Shown one piece after another: positions 14,492 through 17,774 of a stretch of DNA of 17,774 nucleotides. A program made the translations under genes and the position numbers. Positions within the stretch are counted from its first letter, which is position 1. The number at the start of each line of letters is the position of its first letter. The DNA is from an uncultured Caryophanales bacterium (GTDB lineage Bacteria > Bacillota_I > Bacilli_A > RF39 > UBA660): the NCBI GenBank assembly GCA_946414975.1, contig CAMKQS010000024.1, forward strand, positions 1 through 17,774. The letters are read 5' to 3'. The notes under the pieces were generated by a model. It did no database searches. It saw nothing but the letters and a program-made list of their open reading frames with translations, and was not told the origin of the DNA.

Positions 14492-15853
14492 ATGAACATA
14501 AAAAGTGATTCTAGAAGAGTAAAAAAGGGAGATATATTTGTCGCACTAGATGGAATTAAGAGTAATGGAGATTGCTATATTCAAAATGCAATAGAATCAG
14601 GTGCTAGTAAAATAGTTTGTAAAAATGGAAAATATAGTGTTGATACTATAAACGTTAGTGATCCTAAAAAATATTTAACAAAGTATTTAGAAGAGAACTA
14701 TAATCCATATTTAAATAAAATGACTATGATAGGAATTACTGGTACAAATGGTAAAACTACTACGGCATATTTAACATATGAACTTTTAAATAGTATGGGA
14801 TATAAATGTGCATACTTAGGTACTCTTGGATTCTTCCTAGATAAAAAACAAGATGATTTACCAAATACCAGTCCTGATACTTGTACATTATATGAACTAT
14901 TTATGGATGCCTATAACAAGGGATATAAATATATAATAGTAGAAGTAAGTAGTCAAGGACTATCATATAATAGATTTGATGGATTAAAATTTGATTATGC
15001 AATATTTACTAACCTAACAGAAGATCATCTAGATTATCATAAAACAATGCAAGCTTATGCTAAAGCAAAACAAAAACTATTTAAATATTTAAAAGAAGAT
15101 GGAGTAGGTATTATAAATATTGACGATGAATACCATAAATACTTTAAAACTAAGAATACTGTTACATATGGATTTAATAAAAGTGATTACCAAGTAATAG
15201 ATTATAAATTATCAATTAATCATACAGATATAAAGATAAAAGTTAAAGATAAAATTTATGAATATAAATACCCATTAATTGGTAAATATAATATTTATAA
15301 TGTAGTTGCTATGTTATCTTTATTAGATAATCTAGGATTTAATATAGATAATATTGATATAACTAAATTAAAAACACCAAATGGAAGAATGGATAAAATA
15401 AAATACAAAGATAATACAATAATAATTGATTATGCACATACATCCGATGCAATGGATAACATTTATAAAACAGTAAAGCCATTAGCTAAAGGGAAAATAA
15501 TTACAGTATTTGGATGTACAGGATCAAGAGAAAAAGAAAAAAGGCCTGTTATGATGAGTCTTGCACTATCTAATTCAGATTATGTAATTGTTACAAGTGA
15601 TGATTTACACGAAGAAACGTATGATGATATTGTTAAAGATATGCTAAATGGAATTAAAAGCGATAAATATAAATTAATTGCTGATAGAGGTGAAGCAATA
15701 GAAGAAGCATTTAAAATGTTAGATAGTAATGATATGTTACTAATACTAGGTAAAGGACATGAAGAATTTATTATAGTGGGTAATGAAAAAATACCATTTA
15801 ATGATAAGAAAAAAGTACAAGAAATATTAAAAAGAGAAAAGGTTACTGAATAA
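14492..15853 (+). CDS. murE: UDP-N-acetylmuramoyl-tripeptide synthetase (MurE)
   Basis: A 453-aa Mur ligase that adds the third amino acid to UDP-MurNAc-L-Ala-D-Glu using ATP, in the cytoplasm. Seen: N-terminal SDSRRVKKGDIFVAL typical of MurE; the ATP loop GITGTNGKTTT (81-91); VEVSSQGL and FTNLTEDHLDYH (lid and metal region); NGRMD and IDYAHTSDAM; FGCTGSREKEKRP; and GKGHE near the end. The site that selects the third residue, DNPR in diaminopimelate enzymes, reads DDLHEE here, so substrate (diaminopimelate, Lys or other) cannot be assigned. GAGGG lies before the ATG. Last gene of the fmt operon, followed by a terminator. A second MurE-like start lies at the end of the window. Confidence 0.92.
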   Translation: MNIKSDSRRVKKGDIFVALDGIKSNGDCYIQNAIESGASKIVCKNGKYSVDTINVSDPKKYLTKYLEENYNPYLNKMTMIGITGTNGKTTTAYLTYELLNSMGYKCAYLGTLGFFLDKKQDDLPNTSPDTCTLYELFMDAYNKGYKYIIVEVSSQGLSYNRFDGLKFDYAIFTNLTEDHLDYHKTMQAYAKAKQKLFKYLKEDGVGIINIDDEYHKYFKTKNTVTYGFNKSDYQVIDYKLSINHTDIKIKVKDKIYEYKYPLIGKYNIYNVVAMLSLLDNLGFNIDNIDITKLKTPNGRMDKIKYKDNTIIIDYAHTSDAMDNIYKTVKPLAKGKIITVFGCTGSREKEKRPVMMSLALSNSDYVIVTSDDLHEETYDDIVKDMLNGIKSDKYKLIADRGEAIEEAFKMLDSNDMLLILGKGHEEFIIVGNEKIPFNDKKKVQEILKREKVTE

Positions 15854-15855
15854 TT

Positions 15856-15885
15856 AGATAAGTAAAAAAACTTGTCTTTTTTTTT
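15856..15885 (+). terminator. Intrinsic terminator after murE
   Basis: AGATAAGT (15856-15863) pairs with ACTTGTCT (15870-15877; one G-T wobble) around six A residues, followed by nine T residues. Confidence 0.85.
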
Positions 15886-15899
15886 ATATATGATAAAAT
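15872..15899 (+). promoter_or_regulatory. Possible promoter for the prepilin-like gene
   Basis: TTGTCT (15872-15877), 16 bp, TAAAAT (15894-15899). The -35 would lie in the terminator's right arm. Weak match, supported mainly by position. Confidence 0.3.
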
Positions 15900-15923
15900 A
15901 ATATATAGAATAGGAGTATGATT

Positions 15924-17393
15924 ATGAAAAGAAAAAAAGGTTTTACTTTAATAGAGTTAATAGCAGTCTTAGTTATTATGGCAATCATTGCACTAATCGT
16001 AACACCACTAGTAATGTCTATAATTAAAAAGGCAAAAATAAGTGCGAGAAAAAGAAGTGTAGATGCTTACGGGCGAAGTGTAGAGTTAGCAATTGCATCA
16101 CATTTACTAGATACAGGTACATTTCCAACAAATGAAGAGTTACCAAATCTACAAATAGAATATAGTGGTTCTACAGTAGTATGTAATGTAATGGCTATGA
16201 AAGAAAATGGAGGATTATACTTATCAGAGTGTAAAGTAAATAATGTAGATGTTAAAGATAATTCTACTGATGATGGATGGTATCATTATGGTACTAGAGA
16301 TTTAACAAATGAGGAATATGTTGATATGTATGGAGATGCCTTAAAGACTGCATCACTTGCATATTTTAATACAAATGGTAATCCAGTTGAAGATTATAGA
16401 ACTTTAACAATAGATTATAAAGGCAAAACAGTAACATGTGATGTTACAATTAATTATGACGCAACTATTTATATGACTAAATGTAAAGTAAACAATGTAG
16501 ATGTAACAAGTGATACAGAAGATGGATATTATCATTATGGTAGTATAGTAAATCCACCATCTGCGGTAAATGATTTACTTGCAAAAGCAAATCCAGTAAC
16601 TGTAACAAACTATACAGATGGAAATACTGGGGAGATGTATACATTTGAACATCCTGCAACAACTCAAACAGGAGCTTTAACAGATTATAGATATATTGGA
16701 GCAAATCCAAATAACTATGTAACATTTAACAATGAATTATGGAGAATAATAGGAGTATTTACAGTAGAAGATGGAAATGGTAATACCGAACAAAGAATAA
16801 AGATAATAAGAAATGAAAAATTATCAAGTGATATGGCTTGGGATTCAAATGGTGTAAATGAATGGTCAACTGCAACATTAAATACATATTTAAATGGAGA
16901 TTATTATAATGGATTAGATGATACAAGTAAGAGTATGGTTGCAGATACCAAATATTATTTAGGTGGAAGGACTGCATATGATAATTTAAAAGGTGAAGAT
17001 TACTATAATTTTGAACGTGGGACAAAGGTATATAGCGGTAGAAGCACTTCATGGACTGGAAAAATAGCCTTAATGTATCCAAGTGACTATAGCTATACCT
17101 ATGCATTAGGAGTAGATAATACTTGTTACACAGATGGATATGATTGTGATGGTTCATCAGGAAAAACAAATGGTTGGATATATAATACTAATAGTAATTC
17201 CAATCAATGGCCTTTGTCGCCTAATTCAACGGACTCGTATAGCGCGTTCTGTCTGAGCTATTCGGGCTATGTCAACTACAGCGACCTCGTCACTAACTCT
17301 TCAGGCGTTCGTCCAAGTCTGTATCTAGTATCTAATATCAAAATAGATTCAGGTGAAGGAACGGAACAGAGTCCTTATCGCTTGAAATTATAG
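15924..17393 (+). CDS. Prepilin-type surface protein with hypervariable C-terminal domain
   Basis: A 489-aa protein starting with a type IV prepilin leader: KRKKG then FTLIE (cleavage after Gly6, Glu at +5) and a hydrophobic helix (LIAVLVIMAIIALIVTPLV). ATG 15924 is preferred over ATG 15918 since AGGAG is then 7 nt away. Residues about 49-123 and 136-206 are a tandem duplication, each with two Cys (87/103; 172/187) and CKVNNVDV then YHYG, probably a disulfide-stapled module. From about 240 (YRYIGANPNNYVTFNNELWRIIGV) runs a large domain, DUF6273/C-type-lectin-like in layout, ending in GVRPSLYLV. Residues 431-469 are encoded by a GC-rich cassette repeated downstream, the likely variable region. 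No pilus assembly genes or reverse transcriptase are in the window. Likely role: surface display of a variable ligand-binding tip. Confidence 0.85.
   Translation: MKRKKGFTLIELIAVLVIMAIIALIVTPLVMSIIKKAKISARKRSVDAYGRSVELAIASHLLDTGTFPTNEELPNLQIEYSGSTVVCNVMAMKENGGLYLSECKVNNVDVKDNSTDDGWYHYGTRDLTNEEYVDMYGDALKTASLAYFNTNGNPVEDYRTLTIDYKGKTVTCDVTINYDATIYMTKCKVNNVDVTSDTEDGYYHYGSIVNPPSAVNDLLAKANPVTVTNYTDGNTGEMYTFEHPATTQTGALTDYRYIGANPNNYVTFNNELWRIIGVFTVEDGNGNTEQRIKIIRNEKLSSDMAWDSNGVNEWSTATLNTYLNGDYYNGLDDTSKSMVADTKYYLGGRTAYDNLKGEDYYNFERGTKVYSGRSTSWTGKIALMYPSDYSYTYALGVDNTCYTDGYDCDGSSGKTNGWIYNTNSNSNQWPLSPNSTDSYSAFCLSYSGYVNYSDLVTNSSGVRPSLYLVSNIKIDSGEGTEQSPYRLKL
17213..17332 (+). repeat. Candidate DGR variable region (VR) in the pilin-like gene
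   Basis: This 120-bp block is about 48% G+C in surroundings near 25%, using codons (TCG, GCG, CTG, GGC, GTC) that are rare in the rest of the window. It is homologous to 17525-17641. Identical ends (16 bp at the left, 29 bp at the right beginning GGCGTTCGTCCAAGTC) bracket variable codons. In the 23 codons before a one-codon indel, 9 codons differ by 11 bases, all at positions 1 or 2. The invariant right end would correspond to the IMH-like anchor of a DGR. Confidence 0.75.
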
Positions 17394-17406
17394 TCGAAGA
17401 GATTAT

Positions 17407-17439
17407 GGCGGCTGTTGTGCCTTTAGGTCAACGCCCGCC
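17407..17439. other. GC-rich hairpin after the variable gene
   Basis: GGCGGCTGTTG (17407-17417) pairs with CAACGCCCGCC (17429-17439) at 10 of 11 positions (one C-C mismatch, one G-T wobble) around an 11-nt loop that can itself close through CC/GG. No T-tract follows, so it is not an ordinary terminator. It starts 14 bp after the stop codon. Known: DGRs often have a GC-rich hairpin or cruciform after the VR that aids target recognition. Confidence 0.6.
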
Positions 17440-17524
17440 CGCCGATTATTCATGTATTATAAATGTTATTATAATAATTGATAAAAATGTTAGTAAATTA
17501 ATTGTAGGTTAAGCTTGAAGGAAA

Positions 17525-17695
17525 TTTGTCGCCTAATTCAGCGGGCTCGAATAACGCGTTCTGTCTGTTCGTTTCGGGCAATGTCAACAACAACAATTCG
17601 AACAATTCTAATGGCGTTCGTCCAAGTCTGTATCTAGTATCAAAATAGATTCAGGTGATGGTAGTGAACAAAGCCCATATCTGTTATCAATGTAA
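17525..17695 (+). pseudogene. Truncated second copy of the variable cassette and gene end
   Basis: Homology to the pilin-like gene begins abruptly at TTTGTCGCC, exactly the left edge of the variable block, and runs to a stop at 17693-17695. In the cassette frame it reads NSAGSNNAFCL, then AAC/AAT-rich codons (NVNNNNSNNSNGVRPSLYLV). A 7-bp deletion relative to the upstream copy, between two TATC repeats at about 17638-17641, breaks the frame; after it the tail DSGDGSEQSPYLLSM is intact and diverged at synonymous sites too. It has no start or leader. It is best read as the 3' end of a second, lost target gene; a decayed template repeat or a silent donor cassette is possible. Confidence 0.7.
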
Positions 17696-17703
17696 TAAAT
17701 TAA

Positions 17704-17746
17704 CCTCTAGTATATTTAATCATAAAATATACTGAGGTGTTTTTTT
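17704..17746 (+). terminator. Intrinsic terminator whose right arm holds the next ribosome site
   Basis: CCTCTAGTATATTT (17704-17717) pairs with AAATATACTGAGG (17725-17737) over about 13 bp with one bulged T, then TGTTTTTTT. GAGGTG in the right arm is also 7 nt before ATG 17747, so folding would hide the ribosome site. Confidence 0.8.
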
Positions 17747-17774
17747 ATGTTACAATCTGATTCTAGAAAAGTAA
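17747..17774 (+). CDS. Start of a second MurE-like gene (partial)
   Basis: Only nine codons are present: MLQSDSRKV. They match the start of the MurE in this window (MNIKSDSRRV) in the SDSR(K/R)V motif that opens Mur ligases of the MurE type. GAGGTG lies 7 nt upstream. The gene runs off the window, so identity rests on this motif alone. Confidence 0.5.

Noticed and set aside
17213..17641. Reading 17525-17641 as the DGR template repeat itself
   Set aside because: At four sites the gene carries A where this copy has G or T, which A-directed mutagenesis from this copy cannot produce, and homology continues beyond the cassette to the gene's stop, as in a second target rather than a template.
17213..17695. 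CRISPR array or simple tandem repeat
   Set aside because: Only two copies of about 120 bp exist, in coding frame, with a diverged tail; there is no spacer-repeat periodicity.

Overview
The window comes from an AT-rich, Gram-positive-type bacterium, roughly a quarter G+C by eye. Evidence: strong AGGAGG-type ribosome sites, a glmS ribozyme in front of glmS, T-rich intrinsic terminators, a lipoprotein, a sortase-type sorting signal, a Mur ligase, and TGA used as a stop with TGG for Trp (so not the Mycoplasma code). An uncultured gut Bacillota lineage (Bacilli or Clostridia, RF39-like) fits best; this is inference, since no rRNA is present.

Left part (1-4372) is accessory. An IS110-family transposase (299-1501) is flanked on both sides by structured non-coding DNA that may encode bridge-type guide RNA. 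Next come a truncated Fic gene, a metallophosphoesterase, a RhuM-family gene and a 34-codon ORF.

Middle part (4382-9823): a PreA-like dihydropyrimidine dehydrogenase subunit with an ITPase/RdgB-like nucleotide hydrolase, then an MTA/SAH-nucleosidase-like gene, the wall-anchor end of a lost surface protein, and three uncharacterised genes (113-aa protein, lipoprotein, zinc-ribbon/CFI-box protein).

Right part (9846-15885) is housekeeping: glmS ribozyme and glmS; a methyltransferase behind a 165-nt leader with a 10-codon uORF overlapping a terminator, which looks like a ribosome-controlled attenuator; then an fmt / membrane protein / murE operon. GlmS and MurE both feed peptidoglycan synthesis.

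The most interesting region is 15924-17774. A prepilin-type surface protein ends in a GC-rich 120-bp block (17213-17332) that recurs 312 bp downstream (17525-17641) in a truncated, frameshifted copy. In the 23 codons before a one-codon indel the two blocks differ at 11 bases, all at codon positions 1 or 2 and none at position 3. All 11 differences can be derived from adenines in one shared AAY-rich template. That is the signature of a diversity-generating retroelement (DGR). Neither copy can be the template of the other, and no reverse transcriptase lies in the window, so template and RT would act from elsewhere. A GC-rich hairpin follows the gene's stop codon. The window ends at a terminator and the start of a second MurE-like gene, suggesting a duplicated murE-pilin unit.
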